This document shows positions 1 through 5,491 of a stretch of 5,491 bases of DNA, in pieces. Position 1 is the stretch's first letter. Every line of letters begins with the position of its first letter. The translations under genes and the position numbers were made by a program. Origin of the DNA: an uncultured Bacteriovorax sp. (GTDB taxonomy: Bacteria > Bdellovibrionota > Bacteriovoracia > Bacteriovoracales > Bacteriovoracaceae). The stretch spans positions 1 to 5,491 of the forward strand of contig CAMLRB010000227.1 of assembly GCA_946482295.1 (NCBI GenBank). Reading direction: 5' to 3'. Below the pieces are notes generated by a model. It was not told the origin of the DNA. It was given only the letters and a program-made list of their open reading frames with translations, and made no database searches.

Positions 1-837
1 ACTTCTGCTGTTCTTCCTGATGATGTTCAAAAAGTTATTCTTGAAGCTCTTCACCGTGAAGAAAAAAATACAACAGCTGAATACGCGATGAACATCATCA
101 AAGCGAATATTGATTTAGCGATTAAAAAATCTCAACCGCTTTGTCAGGATACAGGAACAGTTCTTTTCTATGTTTATCACCCAATGAATTTTGATCAGAC
201 AAAGTTTACGGATGTGATTCACAAGTCTGTTGTTAAAGCGACGGAGAAAGGTTACCTCCGTCAAAACTCAGTTGATTCACTGACAGGTGAAAACTCAGGA
301 CTTAACATTGGGCCAGGACATCCAAGCATTCACTTTCACCAACATAAAAAAAATTCAGTTGAAGTAAAACTTATGTTGAAAGGTGGAGGATGTGAAAACG
401 TTGGCGCTCAATATTCTCTTCCTCACACCGCTCTTGGGGCCGGACGTGATCTTGATGGCGTAAGAAAAGTTATTCTGGATGCTGTTCATAAAGCGCAAGG
501 AAAAGGATGCGGGCCTGGAGTTCTTGGAATTTGTATCGGGGGAGATCGCGGAGCAGGTTATATCGAATCAAAAGAGCAACTTCTTCGTACACTCGATGAC
601 AAAAACGACAACGCTTCACTCGCTGAACTTGAAAAAGAAATCGTGGAAACGTCGAACAAATTGGGCATCGGACCTATGGGATTCGGTGGAAAAACAACAC
701 TCTTAGGATGTAAAATTGGAGCACTTAATCGTCTTCCAGCTTCATTCTTCGTTTCAATCTCTTATATGTGTTGGGCCTACAGACGCCAAGGGATCGAACT
801 CGCTTCAAATAATAAAATTAAAAAATGGCTTTACTGA
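1..837 (+). CDS. Fumarate hydratase class I (iron-sulfur), alpha subunit, 5'-truncated
   Basis: This is the N-terminal (alpha) part of an oxygen-sensitive [4Fe-4S] fumarase that converts fumarate to malate in the cytoplasmic TCA cycle. The frame is open to the left edge, and the 29 codons before the first in-window ATG (position 88) still read as family sequence (LPDDV, then an Ala/Glu-rich helix), so that ATG is internal and perhaps 20 residues are missing. Three cysteines sit where the family binds the cluster: PLCQDTG (codon 142-144), GKGCGPGVLG (508-510) and YMCWAYRR (769-771). Other family motifs are KGGGCENVGAQYSLP, GICIGGDRGAGY and GPMGFGGKTTLLG. L-tartrate dehydratase alpha belongs to the same superfamily, but the GGGCENVG and CIGGDR segments and the TCA-like context favour fumarase. 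The gene ends in KKWLY and its stop overlaps the ribosome site of the beta gene, so the two are probably translated in coupling. Confidence 0.93.
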   Translation, partial: TSAVLPDDVQKVILEALHREEKNTTAEYAMNIIKANIDLAIKKSQPLCQDTGTVLFYVYHPMNFDQTKFTDVIHKSVVKATEKGYLRQNSVDSLTGENSGLNIGPGHPSIHFHQHKKNSVEVKLMLKGGGCENVGAQYSLPHTALGAGRDLDGVRKVILDAVHKAQGKGCGPGVLGICIGGDRGAGYIESKEQLLRTLDDKNDNASLAELEKEIVETSNKLGIGPMGFGGKTTLLGCKIGALNRLPASFFVSISYMCWAYRRQGIELASNNKIKKWLY

Positions 838-839
838 GG
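836..839 (+). promoter_or_regulatory. Shine-Dalgarno overlapping the alpha stop codon
   Basis: GAGG overlaps the alpha-subunit TGA (835-837) and lies 5 nt before the ATG at 845. This fixes the beta-subunit start at 845 rather than at the in-frame ATG at 716, which lies deep inside the alpha gene. The placement suits translational coupling and equal amounts of the two subunits. Confidence 0.6.
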
Positions 840-844
840 TTGAT

Positions 845-1423
845 ATGAACGCTTTAAAAAAATTAAATTATCCGTTTACACATGAACAAGTTCGCGACCT
901 GAAAGTCGGAGATATGGTTCTCATTACTGGAAAACTTTTTACAGGAAGAGATGCGGTTCACAAACGTCTTCACGACGGCGTAAAGCCACCGGTGGATCTT
1001 TCAAACCAAATTATCTATCACTGCGGTCCGGTTATCCTTCAAGATAAAAAAACGGGCAAGTATCAAGTGACAGCGGCAGGACCAACAACTTCGATTCGTG
1101 AAGAGCCTTATCAGGCCGATGTCATGAAAGACTATGGGATTGTCGGAGTTATTGGTAAAGGCGGCATGGGACCAAAAACATTGGCCGGTTGCAAAGAATA
1201 CGGATGTGTTTATTTCCACGCTGTGGGCGGTGCTGCTCAGGTCCTTGCTGAAAAAATCGATTCCGTTGATGCTGTTCATTGGCTGGATCTAGGATCTCCT
1301 GAAGCGATTTGGGAATTATCAGTTACTGAATTTCCAGTTGTAGTCACAATGGATGCGCACGGAAATTCTTTGCATGCAGAAGTTGAATCGAAATCAAATG
1401 AAGCGCTTAAAAGCGTTCTCTAA
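845..1423 (+). CDS. Fumarate hydratase class I, beta subunit
   Basis: This is the C-terminal (beta) domain of class I fumarase as a separate 192-residue protein, which is expected to join the alpha subunit to form the active site. Family motifs appear in order: LKVGDMVLITGKLFTGRDAVHKR (residues 19-41), PPVDLSNQIIYHCGPV (48-63), AAGPTTSIREEPYQ (77-90), GKGGMGPKTLAG (104-115) and YFHAVGGAAQ (123-132). The GPTTS.R and KGGMG loops are the substrate-binding signatures of this domain. The length matches stand-alone beta subunits, and nothing essential looks missing. The frame happens to stay open upstream through the alpha 3' end, but the SD at 836-839 and family alignment support the start at 845. 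The gap to the alpha gene is 7 nt and to the downstream synthetase gene 20 nt, with no terminator in either, so one mRNA is likely. Tartrate dehydratase beta is the main alternative. Confidence 0.92.
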   Translation: MNALKKLNYPFTHEQVRDLKVGDMVLITGKLFTGRDAVHKRLHDGVKPPVDLSNQIIYHCGPVILQDKKTGKYQVTAAGPTTSIREEPYQADVMKDYGIVGVIGKGGMGPKTLAGCKEYGCVYFHAVGGAAQVLAEKIDSVDAVHWLDLGSPEAIWELSVTEFPVVVTMDAHGNSLHAEVESKSNEALKSVL

Positions 1424-1437
1424 AATTTAAGTGAGTA

Positions 1438-1505
1438 TGATCCATGGTTAACGAGATTCTTTGGTCACCATCTGAAAGTCGCATCAAACAATCAACCATG
1501 GATCA
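1438..1505 (+). repeat. Perfect 12-bp inverted repeat enclosing the synthetase start codon
   Basis: The left arm TGATCCATGGTT (1438-1449) is the exact reverse complement of the right arm AACCATGGATCA (1494-1505), with 44 nt between them. The left arm contains the initiation ATG (1444-1446). The right arm contains the in-frame ATG of Met19 (1498-1500). Each arm carries the palindrome CCATGG. In mRNA the arms could form a long uninterrupted stem that buries the start codon. The repeat is read directly from the sequence; a regulatory role is inference. Confidence 0.6.
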
Positions 1506-3375
1506 GTTCCGTTTACACATTAATCAAACTTTTAAACTCCAATTGCAGAATTATCATGAACTTCATTCGTGGAGCGTGAAGGAAGCGGGTCTTTTTTGGA
1601 GAGAACTTTTTTCTTTTTTTAACATTCGCTATGAAGGAGAGCTATCTCCTGAAGTGCTGGATCTTTCTTTCAAAACATACGGATGGTTTCCAAACGTTAA
1701 ACTAAATTTTGCTGAAAATCTTTTAAAGAATGGTTCTGATCATCATGTCGCTTTAAAATTTTCACATGAATCAGGTCTCTCGCGTGAAGTGACTTATCAA
1801 GCTTTAAGAGAGGACGTGGCCAGTATTAGTCACGCTCTTTCAAAAATTCTTAAGTCTGGTGACGTGCTAGCGGCCTATATGCCGAATCTTCCCGAAACAG
1901 TGACGGCAATGCTTGCGACAACTTCTCTGGGATGTGTATTTACTTCAACGAGCAGTGATTTTGGTGTGGCCGGCGTGCTTGATCGTTTCGGACAATCAAA
2001 ACCTAAAGTCCTTGTTGCAGCTATTGGTTACGAGTACGGTGGTAAATATTTTGACCTTCACGATCGTCTCGTTGAAATTGAAAATGGTCTTAAGGGTGTT
2101 GAACAAATTATCATTGTCGATTTTCTCAATAAGGGAGTTGATCTCACTCGATTTAAAAAGGCCGTGCTCTGGAGTGAGCTTTTAAAAGAGAAAGCCGAAC
2201 TGAAGTTCAACGCTGTATCCTTTAATGCCCCATTGTACATCATGTACTCTTCGGGAACGACGGGAAAACCAAAGTGTATAGTTCACTCTACTGGTGGAGT
2301 TCTTCTCCAACATGTAAAAGAATTGGGCCTGCACTCTGATCTCACACAAAATAAAACAATTTCCTTTTTTACAACATGTGGATGGATGATGTGGAACTGG
2401 TTAGTCAGTTCACTTTATTTCGGATCAAAGATTGTTCTTTATGAAGGTTCACCCGCTCATCCAAGTCCTCAGGCCTTCTTTGAAATCATTAATCGTGAAA
2501 AGATCAATATCTTTGGTACGTCTCCAAAATTTTTGAAGGCCATGGAAGATACTAATGCTCGTTTTGATAATGGCCTTCCGACTCTGGAAACCATTCTCTC
2601 GACGGGTTCACCGTTACTTCCTGAACAATACGATTACGTTTATAAAAAAATTAAAGCGGATGTTCTACTGGCCAGCATTTCTGGAGGAACTGATATCCTT
2701 GGTTGTTTTATGCTGGGGAATCCGACACTGCCAGTTTATAGAGGTGAAATTCAATGCCTGGGTCTCGGAATGGATGTTCAATCTCTTGATGAAAAAGGTC
2801 ATCAAATTTTCGATACCGAAGGCGAGCTCGTCTGTGCTCAAAGTTTTCCAAGTCGTCCTCTTTGTTTCTTGAATGATTCCTCAAACGTTCTTATTAACGC
2901 CGCTTACTTTGATCAAAATCCAGGTTACTGGACTCATGGCGATTTTGTAAAAATCTCTAAAGAGGGAACGGTCACTGTTTACGGCCGCTCAGATGCAACT
3001 CTTAATCCGGGAGGCGTTCGCATTGGAACGTCTGAAATTTATCGTCAAACAGAAACACTTTCATTTATAGCAGATTCACTTTGCGTTGGTCGTCCGACAA
3101 TGGGAGACGTCGATGTTCTTCTTTTTTTAAAGATGAAATTAAATGAAGAGCTAAACAATGAAAGAAAAAAAATGATTAAAGATCTGATTAAGAAAAATAC
3201 GACTCCTCGTCATGTTCCTAAAGAAATCTATGTCGTTCAGGATATTCCTTACACGCGTTCTGGAAAAAAAGTTGAACTTGCCGTGACAAAAATATTAAGT
3301 GGAAAACCTGTCACCAATGTTGAGGCCTTGGCCAATCCAGAATGTCTTAGTGAATTTGAAAAATACAAAGCTTAA
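1444..3375 (+). CDS. aacS: Acetoacetyl-CoA synthetase (acetoacetate--CoA ligase)
   Basis: This cytoplasmic adenylate-forming enzyme converts acetoacetate, ATP and CoA to acetoacetyl-CoA, AMP and PPi, and the product is then split by thiolase. At 643 residues it has the usual family length. The N-terminus is typical of this subfamily: ILWSPSESRI (residues 5-14), then SWSVKEAGLFW and the WFPNVKLNFAENLL segment. The ATP-binding P-loop is YSSGTTGKPK (268-277). The A5 motif SISGGTDI, ending at 418, is characteristic of acetoacetyl-CoA synthetases rather than acetyl-CoA synthetases. HGDF (498-501) and GRSDATLNPGGVRIGTSEIY (514-533) form the hinge region. RSGKKVE (605-611) carries the presumed catalytic lysine, K608. 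A TGA lies in frame just upstream (1438-1440), so 1444 is the earliest possible start. Its SD is weak (GTGAG, 1431-1435), and the start lies in an inverted repeat. It is the third gene of the fumarase cluster. Confidence 0.95.
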   Translation: MVNEILWSPSESRIKQSTMDQFRLHINQTFKLQLQNYHELHSWSVKEAGLFWRELFSFFNIRYEGELSPEVLDLSFKTYGWFPNVKLNFAENLLKNGSDHHVALKFSHESGLSREVTYQALREDVASISHALSKILKSGDVLAAYMPNLPETVTAMLATTSLGCVFTSTSSDFGVAGVLDRFGQSKPKVLVAAIGYEYGGKYFDLHDRLVEIENGLKGVEQIIIVDFLNKGVDLTRFKKAVLWSELLKEKAELKFNAVSFNAPLYIMYSSGTTGKPKCIVHSTGGVLLQHVKELGLHSDLTQNKTISFFTTCGWMMWNWLVSSLYFGSKIVLYEGSPAHPSPQAFFEIINREKINIFGTSPKFLKAMEDTNARFDNGLPTLETILSTGSPLLPEQYDYVYKKIKADVLLASISGGTDILGCFMLGNPTLPVYRGEIQCLGLGMDVQSLDEKGHQIFDTEGELVCAQSFPSRPLCFLNDSSNVLINAAYFDQNPGYWTHGDFVKISKEGTVTVYGRSDATLNPGGVRIGTSEIYRQTETLSFIADSLCVGRPTMGDVDVLLFLKMKLNEELNNERKKMIKDLIKKNTTPRHVPKEIYVVQDIPYTRSGKKVELAVTKILSGKPVTNVEALANPECLSEFEKYKA

Positions 3376-4550
3376 TTTGAATCGAAAACTTTCTTTCTAA
3401 TGGCCTCTTTTTCTTCAGGGGAAGGATCCTCGCCATAGTGAAAACGAAATTGCAGAAGAAGACGAGAGTACTGCTCGTTTTTTAGTTTTAGATCATCTGT
3501 CGTATTTTGACTAATCTCATCTTCAAGAACACCGTTGATATTTTCAACAATTTGTATGAATTTAAGTTTTTCTTCTTCCTGATTTTCTTTCATGTCTTCA
3601 TAAAACTTCACATTGAATTTTTGATAGTAAAAAAGAAATCCAACAGTGAAGGCCATAGGGCGATAAACTTTTCTGAAACGTTCATAATGATCGATCATGT
3701 TCTGAGAATGGAGATGCTCAATAAGTTCTCGATTATGAACTGAAAGACCATCAACCAGAATTTTTTGAAGAAGTTCATCAGGAATTTTAAGTTTTTCCAT
3801 CCAAGGAAGATCATAAGGGAGGACCATATACTTCCACCCTTTATGTTGAAAGAACTTCTGTACTAAAAAGCGTCCATTTTCAAAACGGCTATAAGCCTCT
3901 TTTTCAGGAATACGTTCAAGCATTCCTCGAAGACCCATCATTAACAAATCTTCCTGGACGACACGAACGAGGCGGGTATTTTGTAGGGCCGTTTTATTGG
4001 AAGTGAAATAATCGAGTAATGAAACCGGTGGGCCTTTTAAAATAATAAAAAGGTCTGATGCAAAGTCGTTAATGTCATTACGACTTAATTTTGAACTTAA
4101 GTCCCACTTCTCTAAATGTTTAGCGAGTTTTTTTAATTTAAGTGCACTTAGTTTGTTAATGTCTGCAGCTAGAGACGGCCCTTGACTTTCAAGAGCTATA
4201 AGCTGTTTTGAATTGAGAACTTCAATCAACGCCAGTTTTTGTTCAATACTCACTGGATTTAATTTTGAGATGTCTTTGGAGTCTCTGTAAATTTCTTGCC
4301 AGCGCAAATATTCGGCCTCATCAAATTGCTCGAAATCTTTATTACTGATGATTTTATTCCAAATACTATTTTTGAATTTATAAACGATTTGATCAGAGCG
4401 ATCTTTTTCGTTTTTTGCGCTCGTGATTGTTCGCACGATTTGCTGACAATCGTGTACGGCGGCCAAAGAGCGGTCTGCATGAGTCTTCGGTGCTTGCAGG
4501 GAAGCAAGACTAATAAGTCCTAGACTGATACCGCAAAAAATGTAGGGCAT
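3372..4550 (-). CDS. Predicted secreted helical protein of unknown function
   Basis: I do not recognise this 392-residue protein. The N-terminus resembles a Sec signal peptide: a hydrophobic stretch at residues 3-20, then APKTHA with likely cleavage after Ala25 (T-H-A before Asp26). No lipobox is visible. The mature part is rich in Lys, Glu and Leu, looks mostly alpha-helical and has a single cysteine (C35). No second clear membrane span is seen, although a stretch around YRPMAFTVGFLFYYQKF is locally hydrophobic. The C-terminus is charged (GEDPSPEEKEAIRKK). A periplasmic or exported role is plausible, and no enzyme motif was found. From the annotated ATG the signal peptide lacks a basic n-region; starting four codons upstream at an ATA would add I/M-K-T-A and supply one (see the SD entry). 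The stop overlaps the synthetase stop tail-to-tail. Divergent from the outer-membrane protein gene. Confidence 0.8.
   Translation of the reverse strand: MPYIFCGISLGLISLASLQAPKTHADRSLAAVHDCQQIVRTITSAKNEKDRSDQIVYKFKNSIWNKIISNKDFEQFDEAEYLRWQEIYRDSKDISKLNPVSIEQKLALIEVLNSKQLIALESQGPSLAADINKLSALKLKKLAKHLEKWDLSSKLSRNDINDFASDLFIILKGPPVSLLDYFTSNKTALQNTRLVRVVQEDLLMMGLRGMLERIPEKEAYSRFENGRFLVQKFFQHKGWKYMVLPYDLPWMEKLKIPDELLQKILVDGLSVHNRELIEHLHSQNMIDHYERFRKVYRPMAFTVGFLFYYQKFNVKFYEDMKENQEEEKLKFIQIVENINGVLEDEISQNTTDDLKLKNEQYSRLLLQFRFHYGEDPSPEEKEAIRKKVFDSN
3459..3483 (+). terminator. Candidate intrinsic terminator of the fumarase-synthetase cluster
   Basis: AAGACGAG (3459-3466) pairs with CTCGTTTT (3474-3481), including one G-U pair, across the 7-nt loop AGTACTG. 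The stem runs into six T (3478-3483) on the plus strand. The hairpin starts 84 nt after the synthetase stop and lies wholly inside the 3' end of the minus-strand gene. I saw no better hairpin closer to the stop. Confidence 0.5.
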
Positions 4551-4566
4551 GGCCGTTTTTATAAAG

Positions 4567-4572
4567 ACCTCC
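4567..4572 (-). promoter_or_regulatory. Strong Shine-Dalgarno, misplaced for the ATG of the secreted-protein gene
   Basis: GGAGGT on the minus strand is 16 nt from the ATG at 4550, which is too far for normal use. The in-frame codon ATA at 4562-4560 lies 5 nt after GGAGG, the usual spacing. Starting there would give (M)KTAMPYIFCG and so add the lysine expected in a signal-peptide n-region. No in-frame ATG, GTG or TTG lies between the SD and 4550. Either the gene uses a rare AUA start, or an ATG was changed to ATA, or the ATG is served at long spacing. Confidence 0.55.
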
Positions 4573-4580
4573 GGTGTTTT

Positions 4581-4586
4581 ATTATC
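4581..4586 (-). promoter_or_regulatory. Candidate -10 box for the secreted-protein gene
   Basis: The minus strand reads GATAAT, five of six matches to TATAAT, just upstream of the SD. No good -35 box lies at 16-18 bp. Transcription from here would start at about 4574, leaving only a few bases before the SD, so the leader would be very short. Confidence 0.3.
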
Positions 4587-4710
4587 GGACGAAATGGCTC
4601 GGGAATTGAGTGAAATTTTTTAAATTAAGGTCGTCTTAAATAAACAAAATCGCGTGCTAAAACTTATATGTAGAGTTTATAGAAAGACTTTCTTTTTTTT
4701 AAACGTCGTT

Positions 4711-4716
4711 CATAAT
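4711..4716 (+). promoter_or_regulatory. Candidate -10 box for the outer-membrane protein gene
   Basis: CATAAT matches TATAAT at five of six positions and sits about 60 nt before the ATG at 4774. The -35 region (about 4688-4694) is a poor match to TTGACA but is embedded in a T-rich tract. A second, weaker combination is TAAACA (4641-4646) with TATATG (4665-4670) at 18-bp spacing. Confidence 0.3.
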
Positions 4717-4729
4717 GAAGGAAGTGATT

Positions 4730-4751
4730 GAAAAGATATGTAGGTCTTTTC
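4730..4751 (+). promoter_or_regulatory. Leader hairpin before the outer-membrane protein gene
   Basis: GAAAAGA (4730-4736) is the exact reverse complement of TCTTTTC (4745-4751), with the 8-nt loop TATGTAGG; two G-U pairs could extend it outward. It ends 10 nt before the SD. If transcription starts near 4723, it would lie close to the 5' end of the mRNA, where such stems can slow decay. The A/T-rich stem is weak. Confidence 0.3.
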
Positions 4752-4773
4752 GGCTGAAATTAAGGAGGATTCC

Positions 4774-5370
4774 ATGAAATCAATGAAAAAAGTTCTAGTT
4801 GCGATTTCTCTCATCGCTATGACCTCTCAAGCACAAGCTTCATTCCTTGTAGAGCCCCATTTAGGTTTTAACCTTAAAGGAAGTGGAGAATCGACTTCTG
4901 GTGGTGTTAAAGAAGAATACGATTATAACGGCACTCAATACGGATTAAGGCTTGGCGGCCAATATTTAGGCCTTATGGCCGGATTAGATTATACGGCGTC
5001 TAATCCTGAATTCGAAACAAAGACAGCTGCAGGGACTTCAAATGATAAGCTAAAAGTTAGCGAAGTCGGTTTATTTGTTGGCTACAATCTTCCCATTCTT
5101 CTTAGAGCATGGGGTGCATATTACTTCAGTTCAAAAGGAGAAGATGATAATTCAGGTGGTGCTTACTCTGCTGGAACTGAACTTAAAGGAAACACTAAAG
5201 AGTTAGGTGTGGGGTTTACTGGTCTTCCTTTTGTAAGTTTGAACCTAATGTACAGAAATCGCGTTTGGGATGAAGTCACTGCAAGCGGAATTACTGTTAA
5301 ATTAAATGGTGATGAAGAAATATCGACACATGAATTTGTTGTTGGTGTAAGTTTACCACTTACCTTGTAG
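4774..5370 (+). CDS. Small outer-membrane beta-barrel protein
   Basis: This 198-residue protein has a clear Sec signal peptide: MKSMKK, a hydrophobic core at residues 7-16, and cleavage expected after AQA (Ala22 before Ser23). The mature part of about 176 residues alternates short amphipathic strands with polar Gly/Ser/Asn/Asp-rich loops, for example LVEPHLGFNLKGSG, YGLRLGGQYLGLMAGLDY, EVGLFVGYNLP, LLRAWGAYYFSS, LNLMYRNRVW and HEFVVGVSLPLTL. This is the pattern of an 8-stranded or similar small barrel of the OmpW/OmpX size class. The specific family is not identifiable by eye, and the final residue is Leu rather than the common Phe. The SD AAGGAGGA (4762-4769) is ideally spaced for 4774 and too far from Met4 at 4783. 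Function could be structural, adhesive or a small pore; no enzyme motif is seen. Confidence 0.82.
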   Translation: MKSMKKVLVAISLIAMTSQAQASFLVEPHLGFNLKGSGESTSGGVKEEYDYNGTQYGLRLGGQYLGLMAGLDYTASNPEFETKTAAGTSNDKLKVSEVGLFVGYNLPILLRAWGAYYFSSKGEDDNSGGAYSAGTELKGNTKELGVGFTGLPFVSLNLMYRNRVWDEVTASGITVKLNGDEEISTHEFVVGVSLPLTL

Positions 5371-5491
5371 TAATATTGTTATCGCCGGATGGGAGGCTCA
5401 GGCCTTCCTTCCGTCTCCCATAAGCCTCATGAATTGTCCGATCCTCAGCGAATATACTTGAAATTGCGACGCAAGTGGAACTCCTAAAAAG
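5371..5491. other. Unassigned right-edge segment, possible end of a convergent gene
   Basis: Besides the hairpin, this 121-nt segment has several short open frames. On the minus strand, a frame open to the right edge (5490 down to a TGA at 5400-5398) gives 30 residues ending in RLMGDGRKA. Another minus frame stays open to a stop within the outer-membrane protein gene. On the plus strand, 5389-5487 gives 32 residues. AGG and other G/C-rich codons make these unlike the neighbouring genes. I recognise none, and the segment is too short to assign. Confidence 0.3.
5389..5421 (+). other. Hairpin after the outer-membrane protein gene
   Basis: ATGGGAGGC (5389-5397) pairs with GTCTCCCAT (5413-5421): eight Watson-Crick pairs and one G-U, with a 15-nt loop. 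It begins 18 nt after the stop codon. The G-U pair would be an A-C mismatch in the opposite transcript, so the structure fits plus-strand RNA better. No T-run follows, so it is not a classical intrinsic terminator; it may protect the 3' end or be part of a repeat. A competing pairing, GAGGCT (5393-5398) with AGCCTC (5423-5428), uses the same left arm. Confidence 0.4.

Larger units (their letters stand above)
4551..4773. other. Divergent A/T-rich intergenic region
   Basis: This 223-nt region separates the divergently transcribed secreted-protein and outer-membrane protein genes. It contains A/T-rich tracts that could act as promoter UP elements (around 4613-4628 and the T-run ending near 4700), candidate -10 boxes on both strands, and a small hairpin before the plus-strand SD. 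No RNA gene or riboswitch was recognised. A 20-codon open frame at 4715-4777 is discussed as a finding but is not called a gene. Confidence 0.6.

Noticed and set aside
88..90. ATG at 88 as the true start of the fumarase alpha subunit
   Set aside because: The frame is open to position 1, the 29 upstream codons fit the family's N-terminal helix region, and no SD precedes 88.
716..845. Longer beta subunit starting at 716, or a single fused fumarase broken by a frameshift at the A-run 820-825
   Set aside because: The beta frame is open upstream, but the alpha frame ends naturally in KKWLY, and the beta ATG at 845 has a well-placed SD and the expected stand-alone length. Joining the frames would need a +1 shift or loss of one base, for which there is no evidence.
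1001..1279. 92-codon minus-strand frame within the fumarase beta gene
   Set aside because: It is antisense to a clearly conserved protein, resembles no protein and has no supporting SD.
1913..2872. Alternative-frame ORFs inside the synthetase gene
   Set aside because: They overlap a full-length, motif-complete enzyme and have the residue make-up of shadow frames.
3267..3378. Intrinsic terminator for the minus-strand gene within the synthetase 3' end
   Set aside because: Only weak options were seen, such as AAGTT-G-AACTT with a 1-nt loop and a 4-bp CAAA/TTTG stem; none has a G/C-rich stem plus a T-run.
3507..3743. Plus-strand frame with a Phe-rich stretch inside the secreted-protein gene
   Set aside because: The Phe run is the complement of Lys/Glu codons on the real strand; it is not a membrane protein.
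4681..4700. AGAAAG-A-CTTTCT followed by a T-run as a terminator in the divergent region
   Set aside because: The arms leave a 1-nt loop and an A/T-only usable stem, and no plus-strand gene lies upstream that needs terminating here. The T-tract is more likely promoter-associated.

Overview
The window looks like ordinary chromosomal DNA of a low-to-moderate G+C, Gram-negative bacterium. The Gram-negative call rests on a small outer-membrane beta-barrel protein with a Sec signal peptide. Shine-Dalgarno (SD) sites are strong, codons are A/T-ending and coding is dense. The style would fit Bdellovibrionota/Bacteriovoracia, but that is a guess from composition and protein flavour; nothing here proves the taxon. 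No tRNA, rRNA, CRISPR array or recognisable insertion sequence was found.

Layout: (1) Positions 1-3375, plus strand, hold a tight three-gene cluster. It contains a 5'-truncated class I (iron-sulfur) fumarate hydratase alpha subunit, its beta subunit 7 nt downstream, and acetoacetyl-CoA synthetase 20 nt after that. A hairpin with a T-run at about 3459-3483 is the best terminator for this cluster. It lies inside the antisense 3' end of the next gene. (2) Positions 3372-4550, minus strand, encode a predicted secreted, helix-rich protein that I do not recognise. It converges on the synthetase gene so closely that both stop codons share the palindrome TTAA. (3) Positions 4551-4773 are a 223-nt A/T-rich divergent intergenic region with candidate promoters for both sides. 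(4) Positions 4774-5370, plus strand, encode a small outer-membrane beta-barrel protein. (5) Positions 5371-5491 are a G+C-richer tail with a hairpin and several short open frames, cut by the window edge.

How the genes may work together: fumarate and acetoacetate are the two products of fumarylacetoacetate hydrolysis, the last step of Phe/Tyr breakdown by the homogentisate route. The cluster encodes the next enzyme for each product: fumarase gives malate, and acetoacetyl-CoA synthetase gives acetoacetyl-CoA, which thiolase splits to acetyl-CoA. This is inference from gene order. Acetoacetate could equally come from leucine or polyhydroxybutyrate.

The most notable non-coding signals are a perfect 12-bp inverted repeat whose 5' arm covers the synthetase start codon, and a strong SD on the minus-strand gene that is too far from its ATG but well placed for an in-frame ATA four codons upstream. 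I found no clear previously undescribed multi-gene system.
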